Notes: generated from the sequence alone by a model not told the origin. Counted from the stretch's first letter, positions 17,300-25,423 are shown. The stretch: DNA of 64,000 nt from Methanoregula sp. UBA64 (GCF_002502735.1 NZ_DAQC01000005.1:83427-147426), one strand, 5' to 3'. Numbers and translations are program-made.

Positions 17300-17375
17300 G
17301 GGCAGTTTTGTGGGGTTTCCCGGACAGGGGCGGAACCGGAAAATAGGAATCCGAGGCCGATTCGGGCGTATTTCA
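17300..17375 (-). repeat. Short dispersed repeat R2, copy a
   Basis: On the minus strand this segment contains GAAATACGCCCGAATCGGCC, then CGGATTCCT and CCGGGAAACCCC in that order, matching 53770-53838 (plus strand) with scattered differences. A shorter match is at about 57028-57050. No coding potential is apparent; the element may be structured. Confidence 0.55.
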
Positions 17376-17506
17376 GATACGGTTTTTCAAGCAGCAGTAC
17401 GATCCGGATGTTGTGCACCCCGGTAAAAGCGTCCTGCAAAAACCCCGGCCTCGTTCCACGGCTAAAAAATTTCCCGTCCCATTGATCTAACCTCCGCCAT
17501 CCCCCC

Positions 17507-17690
17507 AATATAAATACGGACCTCCCCCCACAGAAGATCAGGGAAAAGAAGGTCCGGGAACATCCGTACGAAACCTGCACGGAAACGCCGGCGGATCGGG
17601 TACGCGAGGAAAAATCCCGCGTCCCGCATCGCCGCTTCCCCTCACCCCATGATGCCAGCCTTCGTGCGGGTCCCCGGGCCTCTTTTTTTA
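17507..17690 (+). ncRNA. Candidate small noncoding RNA with its own promoter and terminator
   Basis: AATATAAATA at 17507-17516 is a good archaeal TATA box in otherwise C-rich DNA, placing a start near 17535. Downstream are strong stems: TCCGT/ACGGA at about 17563-17583, and a hairpin pairing CGGG-T-ACGCG with CGCGT-CCCG at about 17597-17627. The unit ends with a GC-rich stretch and T7 at 17683-17689. There is no ORF with a ribosome binding site inside. Predicted transcript is about 155 nt. It does not match tRNA, RNase P or SRP RNA landmarks that I know. The call rests on promoter, structure and terminator only. Confidence 0.4.
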
Positions 17691-17880
17691 TTCCCGAAAA
17701 AAACGCATTTGCACTGTCCGGTGCCGGGATGAGAGAGGGCTTCCCGGCCCGGTACCCTTACGCCCGTTCAATTTTGCCACACACCGGTGACCGCAGGCCC
17801 GGGCATCGCCGCTTACCGCTACCTGCATAGCCTGGCAGAGAATGTGCCGGAAACATCCGGCAAAAAAAAAGATCCGGGAT

Positions 17881-18210
17881 TTACTCCGGCTGTTTCGCGT
17901 TGATCTTTGCCGCCATGATGAAATCGTTTAACGTGAGCCCGCCGGCCGGGTAGGTATAGAGGCCGACTTCCACGAACTTTCCTTCGCGCAGCGCAAGGTC
18001 CGGGATATGTCCTTCCTCGGTCGACATCACGATCAGGTCGTTGATAAACGCAATCGACGCCTCGCTGTCGTCAAACTCGAACGTGCGTTTCAGGTGGCCG
18101 TCAAAAAGCGCCCAGCCGGGCACTTCCTTTATGAGCTCGACCGTGTCTTTCCGGGTAATCGGCGGCGTACCGGGCTTGTAGGTCGAGCACTTCTTTTGCG
18201 CGAGTTCCAT
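17881..18210 (-). CDS. Pterin-4a-carbinolamine dehydratase-like protein with altered active site
   Basis: A 109-aa protein whose fold signature is clear: the GWALFDGHLKRTFEF strand region and the AGGLTLNDFIMAAKIN C-terminus. Normal enzymes recycle the 4a-hydroxy form of tetrahydropterin using a conserved His-His pair and a downstream His. Here the pair reads HI (GHIPD), and the position before AGGLT is Tyr-Pro rather than His-Asp. Two of three catalytic histidines are therefore missing. The acidic residue normally four before the first His also appears to be Thr. The protein may be a non-catalytic or altered member. It follows the symporter gene on the same strand's downstream side with a 48-nt gap. 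Confidence 0.8.
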   Translation of the reverse strand: MELAQKKCSTYKPGTPPITRKDTVELIKEVPGWALFDGHLKRTFEFDDSEASIAFINDLIVMSTEEGHIPDLALREGKFVEVGLYTYPAGGLTLNDFIMAAKINAKQPE

Positions 18211-18258
18211 ACTAATGCGTCGGCCCCGTAACCAAAAAAGGTTTCTTATAAAAGGGGG

Positions 18259-19833
18259 TTACCCGGCCGGTGCCGCAGCCTCAGGTACTCCGCAGTTCCC
18301 GTAATACTTCTGGAGCACCACCATCACCACGAGCGAGACGGGCAGCGCAATCACGAGCGGGTCGATCACCGACCAGGGCAGCGGCAGGAGCGACGGCACG
18401 CCAAAGAGCGCCTGGCAGATCCCGAGCGGCTTTGCCTCTGCCGTGTGGACAAACGCGGTCCACAAGAACCAGACCGCAGCTCCCGAGACCATGCTTGCGA
18501 TTGCAGCTCTTGTTGACGGGACTTTCGCATAGATCCCGACCGCAAACGCCGGCAGGAACGCGGCGGCGCACAGGCCCATGAACATCGCGGTGGCCCGGGC
18601 GATAATCGAGACCGGGAGCGCAAACGCGAGCGCCGTCGAGACCGCCATCATCAGGACGATCCCGATCTGGTTGTTTTTGAGCGAGAGGGCGCAGGCTTTT
18701 CCCCGGCCCCAGATATCGCAGATAAGCGCCGTGCCCATCGCATGGTAGAGCGAGGAGAGCGTTGACATCGCCGCGGCAAGGAGCGTGAGCATGAAGATCG
18801 CCACGAAAATATCGGGCATTGCCTCGTTGATAAACAGCGGCATGATCGCGTCCACGTTCCCGCCGGCCGCCGTGATCGCGATCTGGCCCGAGTGCTCGTA
18901 GAAGTACACGTTCGTGAGCGCCCCGACCGTGAAGGCAACGCCGGTCATCATCAGGATAAAGATCCCGCCGATCAGCACCGCCCGGTTGAGCGAGCGGTCG
19001 TCTTTGGCGGTCATGAACCGGACCACGAGCTGCGGCTGGGCGAGCACCCCGATACCGACCCCGAGCACGATCGTGGTCACGAGCGTGTACCAGATAGGCG
19101 ACCCAAGCGCCGGCATCGCGGTCCAGCCGGTCATTCCCTGCGCCCCGAGGGCCGCGGGTACGAGATCGGCCATGTTCGTGAGCGCCGCATTTCCCGCGGT
19201 CACGCCCCCGACCACGAGGTATGTCAGCACGAGCAGCACCGTCATCCCGATAAACATGATCGTGCCCTGGAATGCGTCGGTGTACATCACGGCAATGAGC
19301 CCGCCGAAGATCACGTACACGGCCGTGATGAGCGCAAAGATCAGGAGGGCCGAGGTGTAGCTGATACCGATCGTGGGCTCGATGAACCGGGCCCCCCCGA
19401 TCAAAATCGCCGCGGTATAGAGCGGCATCGAGATCACGATGATAAACCCGCTGATATACTGGAGGAGCGGGGAGCGGTAGATCTTGCACATCAGGTCCGG
19501 GAAAGTCACGGCAGAGAGGCGCTGGCCGATCTCCCGGGTCTTTTTCCCGAAGAAGACAAACGCGAGCAGGATGCCGATGCCGATGTTTAAGACGGTGAGC
19601 CAGATGAGCCCCATCCCGAGGTTGGCCGCCTGGCCGCCAAAACCGATGATAGCAGAGGTCGAGATGAAGGTCGCCCCGTACGAGAGCGCGATTACCGCCG
19701 GGTGGCTGCACCTTCCCGCCACGAGATAATCCTCGGGGCTCTTTGTCTTCCGGTACGCATAGTAGGCAATGACAAACGTAATGGCAAGGTAGACGACCAC
19801 GAGCGCGGTCATCGTGACCGGGTCAACTGCCAC
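18259..19833 (-). CDS. Sodium:solute symporter (SSF family)
   Basis: A 524-aa integral membrane transporter with about 13 hydrophobic helices. SSF landmarks include the N-terminal EDYLVAGR region, GATFISTSAIIGFGG in TM2 and the FVAIFMLTLLAAAMSTLSS block with its conserved Ala-Met-Ser-Thr run. The substrate (proline, pantothenate, acetate or another solute) cannot be told from sequence. The start is a GTG at 19831-19833. It lies inside the 3' end of a 42-aa ORF and overlaps it by 11 nt, so the pair is probably translationally coupled. It uses a sodium gradient across the cytoplasmic membrane. Confidence 0.92.
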   Translation of the reverse strand: MAVDPVTMTALVVVYLAITFVIAYYAYRKTKSPEDYLVAGRCSHPAVIALSYGATFISTSAIIGFGGQAANLGMGLIWLTVLNIGIGILLAFVFFGKKTREIGQRLSAVTFPDLMCKIYRSPLLQYISGFIIVISMPLYTAAILIGGARFIEPTIGISYTSALLIFALITAVYVIFGGLIAVMYTDAFQGTIMFIGMTVLLVLTYLVVGGVTAGNAALTNMADLVPAALGAQGMTGWTAMPALGSPIWYTLVTTIVLGVGIGVLAQPQLVVRFMTAKDDRSLNRAVLIGGIFILMMTGVAFTVGALTNVYFYEHSGQIAITAAGGNVDAIMPLFINEAMPDIFVAIFMLTLLAAAMSTLSSLYHAMGTALICDIWGRGKACALSLKNNQIGIVLMMAVSTALAFALPVSIIARATAMFMGLCAAAFLPAFAVGIYAKVPSTRAAIASMVSGAAVWFLWTAFVHTAEAKPLGICQALFGVPSLLPLPWSVIDPLVIALPVSLVVMVVLQKYYGNCGVPEAAAPAG

Positions 19834-19951
19834 CGGTTTCCCCTCCCTTGTTCCAGTTTACTATTCCGTACACGATACACGCCAGCGTAAAACCGATGGC
19901 AAGCCCATAGCCAATCCATATCTGAGGATCAGGAATCCCAAGAACGAGCAT
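19823..19951 (-). CDS. Small membrane protein: symporter accessory ORF (42 aa)
   Basis: A short ORF with ATG at 19949-19951 and TGA at 19823-19825, overlapping the symporter GTG start by 11 nt. The product begins MLVLGIPDPQIWIGYGLAIG, continues as one transmembrane helix and ends in the polar segment VNWNKGGETGGS. Small hydrophobic ORFs directly before SSF transporters are known in archaea as symporter small accessory proteins. The overlap and single-helix design fit that class. I infer that it assembles with or stabilises the transporter. It was missed by length-limited gene calling. Confidence 0.78.
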   Translation of the reverse strand: MLVLGIPDPQIWIGYGLAIGFTLACIVYGIVNWNKGGETGGS

Positions 19952-20187
19952 AGAATAAACCTCGGGTAACCTCTATGCAGGATACGATACGCGGGGAACC
20001 ACGACTAAAACGGGTCCCCTACCTAAAACCGAAGAAAGCGATAAACCGGGCCGAGAATCTTTTGAACATGTCCCGTTGCACCGGCATAGTGTTACCGTCC
20101 GGTTTTATGGGAATGATCGTATATAACGATTATCATATCGATCTGCTGCCCTCCCGCCATTTCCCGGAAAAGGCCATAACGCGCTGA
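19952..20187. promoter_or_regulatory. Divergent intergenic region with TATA element before the helicase gene
   Basis: This 236-nt gap has a TATA-like GTATATAAC at 20119-20127, flanked by the near-palindrome ATGATCGT/ACGATTATCAT. It is about 60 nt upstream of the helicase GTG. A 70-codon frame at 19975-20187 shows no family features and is not called. Confidence 0.4.
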
Positions 20188-22368
20188 GTGCAACAGGGAA
20201 GTACTACGACGCCCTCGGTTTTTCCCGGTCTCCACGAGTCGCTCAAATCCGTGCTTGCAGAGCGGCTGGGCTGGACCGAGCTCCGCGAGGTACAGGAGCG
20301 GGCGTACCGGGCAATCGCCCAAAAAAACGATGTGCTCGTGCTCGCCCCGACCGCGGGGGGCAAGTCCGAGGCCGCGCTTATTCCGGTGGTCGACGATATT
20401 TTGAAATCCGGCGCACCGGGCGTTGCCTGCATCTACCTCTCGCCCTTAAAGGCGCTCATCAACGATCAGGAAGAGCGGATCGCGGCATTTGCCCGGCCCA
20501 CCGGCCTCTCGCTTGCAAAATGGCACGGCGATGTCCCGAAAGGCGGCCGGGGCTGGAAGGAGAGCGAGGCCCCGCAGTTCCTGCTCATCACGCCCGAATC
20601 GCTCGAAGTGCTCCTGCACGAAAAGGATCTCCGTGCCGATCTCGCGAACCTGAGGTACGTGATCGCGGACGAGCTCCACGCGTTTGTCGAATCGGAGCGG
20701 GGCGTGCAGATGAAAGTCCTCCTTGACCGGCTCGACCGGATCGCACGACAACCGGTGCAGAGGATCGGCCTCTCGGCAACGGTAGGTAACCCGGAGGAAG
20801 TCCTTGCCTGGTTCTCGCCCGGCGCCAAAAAAAAGCAGGTGGTCGCGGTCCCGGCGCTGCCGGCAGAGAAACGGTTCCGGTTTGTGGTCGAGCCGGACCC
20901 GGCCCGGAGGATAGATGCCCTTGCCCGGCTCGTTGCCAAAAAAAAGGCGCTCGTCTTTGTCAACAGCCGGGCCGGTGCAGAGGAGATCGTGCAGCAGGCG
21001 GCGGGAATTATCCCCAACCTCTCCATCCACCACTCCTCGGTCTCTGCAGCCAAAAAAAAGGAGGCGGAGGCGGCCTTCCACAGCGACGACGGCGCCTGTA
21101 TAGTCTGCACGAGCACGCTCGAACTGGGGATCGATATCGGGGACCTCGACATCGTGGTGCAGGCCGGGCCGCCGGACTCGGTCTCATCGTTTTTGCAGAG
21201 GATGGGCCGGGCGGGCCGGAGGGACCGGCCGGCGAATGTCGCGTGGCTCCTCTCGGATCCAAGGGAACTGCTCACCAGCTGCGCCATCCTCGAATGCGCG
21301 AGAGAAAAACAGGTCGAGCCGCTCGTTCCCTTACAAAAACCGTATGCCGTGCTCGTCCAGCAGCTCTTCCTGTATGTGGCCGCTGCAAAGCGGGCGGGCC
21401 GGGGAACGCTCGCCCGCGACCTCCTCGCGCTCCCCGCGTTTGCCGGGATTACCGGAGACGAGTTCGACCGGATCCTCGCGTACCTCACGGAGGGGGGATA
21501 CCTCGACGCCGATGGCGACATCATCCTTCCCGGCCCGGCCCTGGAGCGGGAGTTCGGCCGCTCGAATTACCGGGACCTGTACTCGGTGATCGCCGGCGGG
21601 GGCGAGTACCGGGCGGTGACGCCCGAGGGCGAGCCGGTCGGGATGGTGGACGCCCGGTTTGCCCGCCGGGAGAACCCGGGGGACTTTGCCCTTGGCGGCT
21701 CGACCTGGTCGGTGGTCAAGTGCGACGAGAGCCACGGCCTTGTGGTCGTGGTCCCGGGCGGTGGCGGCACCCGGTCGGGGAGGATCTTTACTTCCCCGGG
21801 CGAAGAGGCATCGCTCTCGCCGGTGATTGCCGGAGCCGTCCAGCGGATTGCCGCCCGCGGTGCGAGCACGCTCCCGCTCGGGGAGGCAGAGCAGGAGATC
21901 CTTGCCGCGGCGCTCCATAACTTCCCGGAAGGTCTCCCAGCCGCCGGCCTTGCCCTCCGCGAGGAGAAAGGAACTGCCGGCAAAGCCGTGGTCGTGTACT
22001 CGTTCCACGGCAGCCGGTTCAACCGGGTGCTCGCGTATCTCCTCCGGGGCCGGCTAAAAAAAACCGAGGTGCGGTACGATGACGAGCGGGTCAGGGTCTT
22101 CCGGGCCGGAAAAGAGGGAGCCACCGGACGGGTGGCAGACGCGATCCGGGAGATTGCGGCCGCCCCGCCCGGAGAGGCCGGCGCATTCCTGCCCCTGCCG
22201 GCCCCTGCGGCATCCAAGTTTGCCCGCTGCCTGCCCGAGGACCTTATCCGCAGGCAGGCGCTCGCGGACTACTACCGGCTCGATGGCTGCCTTGCGATCC
22301 TTGGATCCGGGCCGGTGACCGTGCTTCCCGGCCCGGATCAGTTTAAGAGGACCGATCGCGTAACATAA
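20188..22368 (+). CDS. Lhr-type superfamily 2 DNA/RNA helicase
   Basis: A 726-aa ATP-dependent helicase. Seen in order are a Q-motif-like start, Walker A APTAGGKSEAAL (about 53-64), motif II ADELHAF (a DELH variant of DEAH), motif III LSATVGN, motif VI QRMGRAGRRDRP, and a C-terminal Lhr-like region (about 420-720). Lhr helicases unwind branched DNA and RNA:DNA hybrids and are linked to repair. This one is shorter than the ~900-1500-aa Lhr-core and Lhr-large forms, so it may be a distinct subfamily. The start is GTG at 20188 and is uncertain. It stands alone between the divergent symporter and the cupredoxin gene. Confidence 0.88.
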   Translation: MQQGSTTTPSVFPGLHESLKSVLAERLGWTELREVQERAYRAIAQKNDVLVLAPTAGGKSEAALIPVVDDILKSGAPGVACIYLSPLKALINDQEERIAAFARPTGLSLAKWHGDVPKGGRGWKESEAPQFLLITPESLEVLLHEKDLRADLANLRYVIADELHAFVESERGVQMKVLLDRLDRIARQPVQRIGLSATVGNPEEVLAWFSPGAKKKQVVAVPALPAEKRFRFVVEPDPARRIDALARLVAKKKALVFVNSRAGAEEIVQQAAGIIPNLSIHHSSVSAAKKKEAEAAFHSDDGACIVCTSTLELGIDIGDLDIVVQAGPPDSVSSFLQRMGRAGRRDRPANVAWLLSDPRELLTSCAILECAREKQVEPLVPLQKPYAVLVQQLFLYVAAAKRAGRGTLARDLLALPAFAGITGDEFDRILAYLTEGGYLDADGDIILPGPALEREFGRSNYRDLYSVIAGGGEYRAVTPEGEPVGMVDARFARRENPGDFALGGSTWSVVKCDESHGLVVVVPGGGGTRSGRIFTSPGEEASLSPVIAGAVQRIAARGASTLPLGEAEQEILAAALHNFPEGLPAAGLALREEKGTAGKAVVVYSFHGSRFNRVLAYLLRGRLKKTEVRYDDERVRVFRAGKEGATGRVADAIREIAAAPPGEAGAFLPLPAPAASKFARCLPEDLIRRQALADYYRLDGCLAILGSGPVTVLPGPDQFKRTDRVT

Positions 22369-22400
22369 AAACAACAACCGTTACAAAGAGGAACTGTATC

Positions 22401-22835
22401 ATGAAGGCATATCCCGTTCTTGCACTTCTTGCTGCCTGCCTCATCCTCGTTGCAGGATGCACGCAGAGCGCAGCGCCGGCACAGCCGGCCACGGCCACTG
22501 CCACGCCCGCGGACCAGGTCACGGCAACCTACACCTACACGCTGGCAAAGACCCCGACAACCACGCCGGTCTCGGTCTCCGATAACACGATCATCATAAA
22601 GGACATGGCATTTACCCCGGACACGATTACCGTAAAGGCCGGTTCGATCGTCCGCTGGGTCAACAAGGACAGCATTACGCATTCTGTCGTGTTCTCCAAG
22701 GAATCCAAGATCAACCCGTCGGGAGTCCTGAGGAATGGCGAAGGGTTCTCGGTCCGGTTCTATGACGCCGGTACCTTCCCCTACAATTGCGGCCTCCACC
22801 CGGAGATGACCGGCACGGTGATCGTGACGCAATAA
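22401..22835 (+). CDS. Cupredoxin-domain lipoprotein (plastocyanin-like)
   Basis: A 144-aa exported protein. The signal peptide ends in a lipobox LVAGC with Cys20 as the predicted lipid anchor, followed by a Thr/Ala/Pro-rich linker to about residue 55 and then a cupredoxin fold. All four type 1 copper ligands are visible: His94, Cys130, His133 and Met136 (NCGLHPEM). It should carry electrons or bind copper on the outer face of the membrane. The stop overlaps the start of the next small membrane protein (TAATG), so the two are probably coupled. A blue copper protein is unusual for a strict methanogen; the partner is unknown. Confidence 0.88.
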   Translation: MKAYPVLALLAACLILVAGCTQSAAPAQPATATATPADQVTATYTYTLAKTPTTTPVSVSDNTIIIKDMAFTPDTITVKAGSIVRWVNKDSITHSVVFSKESKINPSGVLRNGEGFSVRFYDAGTFPYNCGLHPEMTGTVIVTQ

Positions 22836-23053
22836 TGTTAGCGGAGATCACGTTTTATCCCGTTTTCGGGAAACCCCTCATCATGTACCTGGGGATCCTG
22901 ACGCTTACCGGGTTCCTCTGCACCGCAGGCATTGCCGTTGCGAACCGGCACGGCATCCGCACCATCCCCTTTGCCTGGCATCCCCGGCTCGCCGTCTTCT
23001 CCATTGCGTGTGCGGTGATCCACGGGACGCTCGGCATCCTGTTATTTTTCTAA
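22835..23053 (+). CDS. Small membrane protein with helix-embedded histidines, coupled to cupredoxin
   Basis: A 72-aa ORF whose ATG shares one base with the cupredoxin stop. It has two predicted transmembrane helices (GKPLIMYLGILTLTGFLCTA and LAVFSIACAVIHGTLGILLF). Histidines near the membrane faces (His39 in ANRHG, His49 in AWHPR, His62 in VIHG) could ligate a haem or metal, as in small cytochrome-b561/ferric-reductase-like proteins. That assignment is inference. The tight overlap suggests it works with the copper protein, for example as its membrane electron partner. I do not recognise a named family with certainty. Confidence 0.68.
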   Translation: MLAEITFYPVFGKPLIMYLGILTLTGFLCTAGIAVANRHGIRTIPFAWHPRLAVFSIACAVIHGTLGILLFF

Positions 23054-23115
23054 AAACGGGCGTTTTTATTGAGGGAGATCCCGGGGAACAGCCGGCTAAA
23101 AAAGGTATGGGCCGA

Positions 23116-23319
23116 TCAGTACCCGGCAATCCGGAGCAGCGCACCGACAAGGATCCCGAACATCGAAGAGGATGCCGAGATCATGCCGAGCAGGATGTAG
23201 CCTGCGACAATGCCGATCTTGAGCGGTGTGTAGGTCCGGTTGATATTGAGGCGCCGTACCGTACGGAACGATTTGACCTCTCCCGAGATCGCAGGCTTGT
23301 TCTTCTTGATCCTCAGCAT
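23116..23319 (-). CDS. Small single-helix membrane protein, unknown
   Basis: A 67-aa ORF with a basic N-terminal half (MLRIKKNKPAISGEVKSFR) and one hydrophobic helix (KIGIVAGYILLGMISASS). The ATG at 23317-23319 is preceded by GGTGATC, a plausible ribosome binding site. An upstream start would add 11 residues. It is convergent with the cupredoxin pair. Function is unknown; composition suggests an inner-membrane-type anchor with a cytoplasmic basic tail. Confidence 0.55.
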   Translation of the reverse strand: MLRIKKNKPAISGEVKSFRTVRRLNINRTYTPLKIGIVAGYILLGMISASSSMFGILVGALLRIAGY

Positions 23320-23531
23320 CGTCCGATCACCCCAAAAAATGGTGGGGAACACTATCCAGTTACGATATACTACGTACAGGTGATATTTAGGATTTTGTAT
23401 AATGGAAGGATAGATACCGAAAGTTTCCCGGACGGTATGCGATTTCCTGCGGTCTCCCCCGCATAACCCGTTTTTACCCGCCGTGCCGGCGCCCGGAACT
23501 GGCCCGGGCTATCGGGCAGAAATCATTTGAA

Positions 23532-23547
23532 AAACGACCGGTCGTTT
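23532..23547. terminator. 16-bp perfect palindrome behind tRNA-Ser
   Basis: AAACGACCGGTCGTTT is a perfect palindrome 13 nt past the tRNA 3' end. On the tRNA strand it is followed by T residues, so it may act in termination or 3' processing. It could also be a protein-binding site. Confidence 0.35.
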
Positions 23548-23559
23548 GCCGGCTGATAA

Positions 23560-23644
23560 CGCCGAGGGGGAGATTTGAACTCCCGAGGCGCAGGGCGCCA
23601 GTAGCTTTCGAGGCTACCGCCTTCCCGGGCTAGACTACCTCGGC
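23560..23644 (-). tRNA. tRNA-Ser (anticodon CGA)
   Basis: An 85-nt tRNA on the minus strand. Acceptor GCCGAGG pairs with CCTCGGC and is followed by discriminator G. The anticodon stem GTAGC/GCTAC encloses loop CTCGAAA, giving anticodon CGA. A long variable arm GGCGC-CCT-GCGCC is present, as expected for serine. The T-arm is GGGAG-TTCAAAT-CTCCC. No CCA is encoded and no intron is visible. It decodes UCG. Confidence 0.95.
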
Positions 23645-23714
23645 ACTCGCTCAATCATGTTCTTTTCGATCCCACTAAAAGTTACCTATCAAAAATGCCG
23701 GGATCGCTCCGGGT

Positions 23715-23722
23715 AAAAAAAA
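23715..23722 (-). terminator. Oligo-T terminator of the thermosome gene
   Basis: An A8 run on the plus strand (T8 on the transcribed minus strand) lies about 20 nt after the thermosome stop codon, matching archaeal T-run termination. Confidence 0.45.
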
Positions 23723-23740
23723 GGACTATGGTATTTTTTG

Positions 23741-25339
23741 TTATGCCATCGGCGGCATGCCGGCCGGGGCCTTGGACTGGGTGATCATCATGTCGTCGAC
23801 CCGGATCAGCATGATCGCGGTCTCGGAAGCGCTCTCGATCGACTGGCGCTTGGAGCGGAGCGGCTCGAGCACGCCCTCGGCGTGCATGTCGATGACCTGG
23901 CCGTTATAGACATTGAGGCCGGCGGTCTTCTTGCCCTTGGCGTGGGCGTTCTTGAGCTCGACGAGCTTGTCGATCGGGTTGTAGCCCGAGTTCTCGGCAA
24001 GCGTGCGGGGGATGACTTCGAATGCCGTTGCATATCCCTCGATGGCGAGCTGGACCCGGCCTCCGACCGTCTCGGCATAGTTGCGGATCTTCATTAAGAG
24101 CTCGGTCTCGACCGCACCGCCGCCGACCACGTACGTGCCGTCCTCAATGGCGTCCATAATCACGCTGGTGCCGTCCACTACTGCCCGTTCGAGTTCGTCG
24201 AGCAGGTAGTCGCTCGTGCCGCGGAGCAGGATGGTGGTTGCCTTCGGGTTCTTGCAGCCGGAGATTCTCGTGATGTCGATATCGTTGTCTTCCTCAACGG
24301 TTTCCGCGGTGCCGAGGTCCTTTGCCGTAAGGTCCTCGGGCTTGTTCACGATATTTGCGTGGAGTGCCCGGGCCGCGTACTTCATGTCCTTCTCGGGAAC
24401 ATCCTCGACAGCGTAGATCCCGTTCTTTGCAAGGAAGAACTGGACTGCATCCGAGATACCCTTCTGGCAGAGCACCACGTTTGCACCGGCGGCCACGATG
24501 GCGTCGGCGAGCCGCTTTAAGGTCTCGCGCTCCTGTTCGGAGAATGCAGCGATCTGGTCGGCGGTGGTGATCTTGATCTTGGCCTTTACCTGGGTCTTGG
24601 TGATTTCAAGCGGCGTTGCAATCAGGGCGACCTTTGCCTTCGTGACCTTCTTTGGCATGCCCTCGTTCACGCGCTTCTTGTCAAGGACAATGCCCCTGAT
24701 GAGCTCTGCATCGTCCATGGCCTGGCCCTTCTGCTTCTTGATGAGAACATCGTCCTCGTCCGCGAGGTACTTGCCGTTCTGCTTCTCTGCAATCGTCATG
24801 ACCGCATCGACAATGATGCCGTCGAGTTTCTTCTTGACGGACTCAATGGACTTGCCGGTGATCGAGGTGTCGGCGATCTTGAGCATGGTCTTGCGGTCCG
24901 TGGGGTCGACCTTGAACGAGAGTGACTTCGTGATCTCGAGCGCTTTTTCCATGCCGAGCCGGTAGCCCTGGGCGATCACGGTCGGGTGGATACCCTGTTC
25001 GAGCAGCTTCTCGGCCTGCTCCATGAGCGAGCCGGCAATGACGACCGCGGTCGTGGTGCCGTCGCCGACTTCATCGTCCTGGGTCTTTGCGACCTCGATG
25101 ACCATCTTCGCACCGGGGTGCTGGACCGAGATCTCCTGTAAAATCGTCGCGCCGTCGTTCGTGATCACAATGTCGCCGGTGGATCCCACGAGCATCTTGT
25201 CCATGCCCCGGGGGCCAAGCGTTGTCCGCACGGCACCTGCAATTGCCTTTGCGGCCATAATGTTCGAGCGCTGGGCTTCCTTGCCGGTGTTGCGCTCCAC
25301 ATTGTCTTTTAGGATGATAATCGGTTGACCAGATAACAT
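23741..25339 (-). CDS. Thermosome subunit (group II chaperonin)
   Basis: A 532-aa ATP-dependent chaperonin subunit of the double-ring thermosome. The N-terminus reaches TTLGPRGMDKML, the nucleotide site has GDGTTTAVV, and the apical and equatorial domains are full length. The C-terminus is short (KAPAGMPPMA) rather than the GGM-rich tail of some paralogues. It is a single-gene unit with a TATA box flanked by an inverted repeat upstream (25373-25405) and a T-run downstream. Heat or stress induction is likely but not shown. Confidence 0.96.
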   Translation of the reverse strand: MLSGQPIIILKDNVERNTGKEAQRSNIMAAKAIAGAVRTTLGPRGMDKMLVGSTGDIVITNDGATILQEISVQHPGAKMVIEVAKTQDDEVGDGTTTAVVIAGSLMEQAEKLLEQGIHPTVIAQGYRLGMEKALEITKSLSFKVDPTDRKTMLKIADTSITGKSIESVKKKLDGIIVDAVMTIAEKQNGKYLADEDDVLIKKQKGQAMDDAELIRGIVLDKKRVNEGMPKKVTKAKVALIATPLEITKTQVKAKIKITTADQIAAFSEQERETLKRLADAIVAAGANVVLCQKGISDAVQFFLAKNGIYAVEDVPEKDMKYAARALHANIVNKPEDLTAKDLGTAETVEEDNDIDITRISGCKNPKATTILLRGTSDYLLDELERAVVDGTSVIMDAIEDGTYVVGGGAVETELLMKIRNYAETVGGRVQLAIEGYATAFEVIPRTLAENSGYNPIDKLVELKNAHAKGKKTAGLNVYNGQVIDMHAEGVLEPLRSKRQSIESASETAIMLIRVDDMMITQSKAPAGMPPMA

Positions 25340-25372
25340 AGATGATCCTCTAATGCTGTAAAAGGTGGAATT

Positions 25373-25405
25373 GAACTTCTATATAAAAATGATCTAGTGA
25401 AGTTC
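25373..25405. promoter_or_regulatory. Thermosome promoter: TATA box bracketed by an inverted repeat
   Basis: A TATATAAA-type TATA box lies at 25380-25387 (plus-strand numbering), about 45 nt before the minus-strand start. It is bracketed by GAACTTC (25373-25379) and GAAGTTC (25399-25405), a perfect 7-bp inverted repeat. That is a plausible operator for a heat-shock repressor. Confidence 0.45.
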
Positions 25406-25423
25406 CGGTAAAAAAGGAATGTT

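Larger units (their letters stand above)
16929..17880. other. Gene-poor stretch with repeat and candidate small RNA
   Basis: About 950 nt without a convincing gene. The open frames here (for example minus strand 17083-17580) have no recognisable family, no ribosome binding site and read like translated repeats. Visible content is a CCCCTGCTGCAGGGG hairpin near 17200-17214, repeat R2a (17300-17375) and the promoter-to-T-run unit at 17507-17690. Confidence 0.6.

Noticed and set aside
17083..17580. 165-codon minus-strand frame in the gene-poor stretch
   Set aside because: No recognisable domain; it runs across repeat R2a and the promoter of the candidate small RNA, and has no ribosome binding site.
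19975..20187. 70-codon frame before the helicase gene
   Set aside because: It contains the helicase promoter, has no family features and no ribosome binding site.
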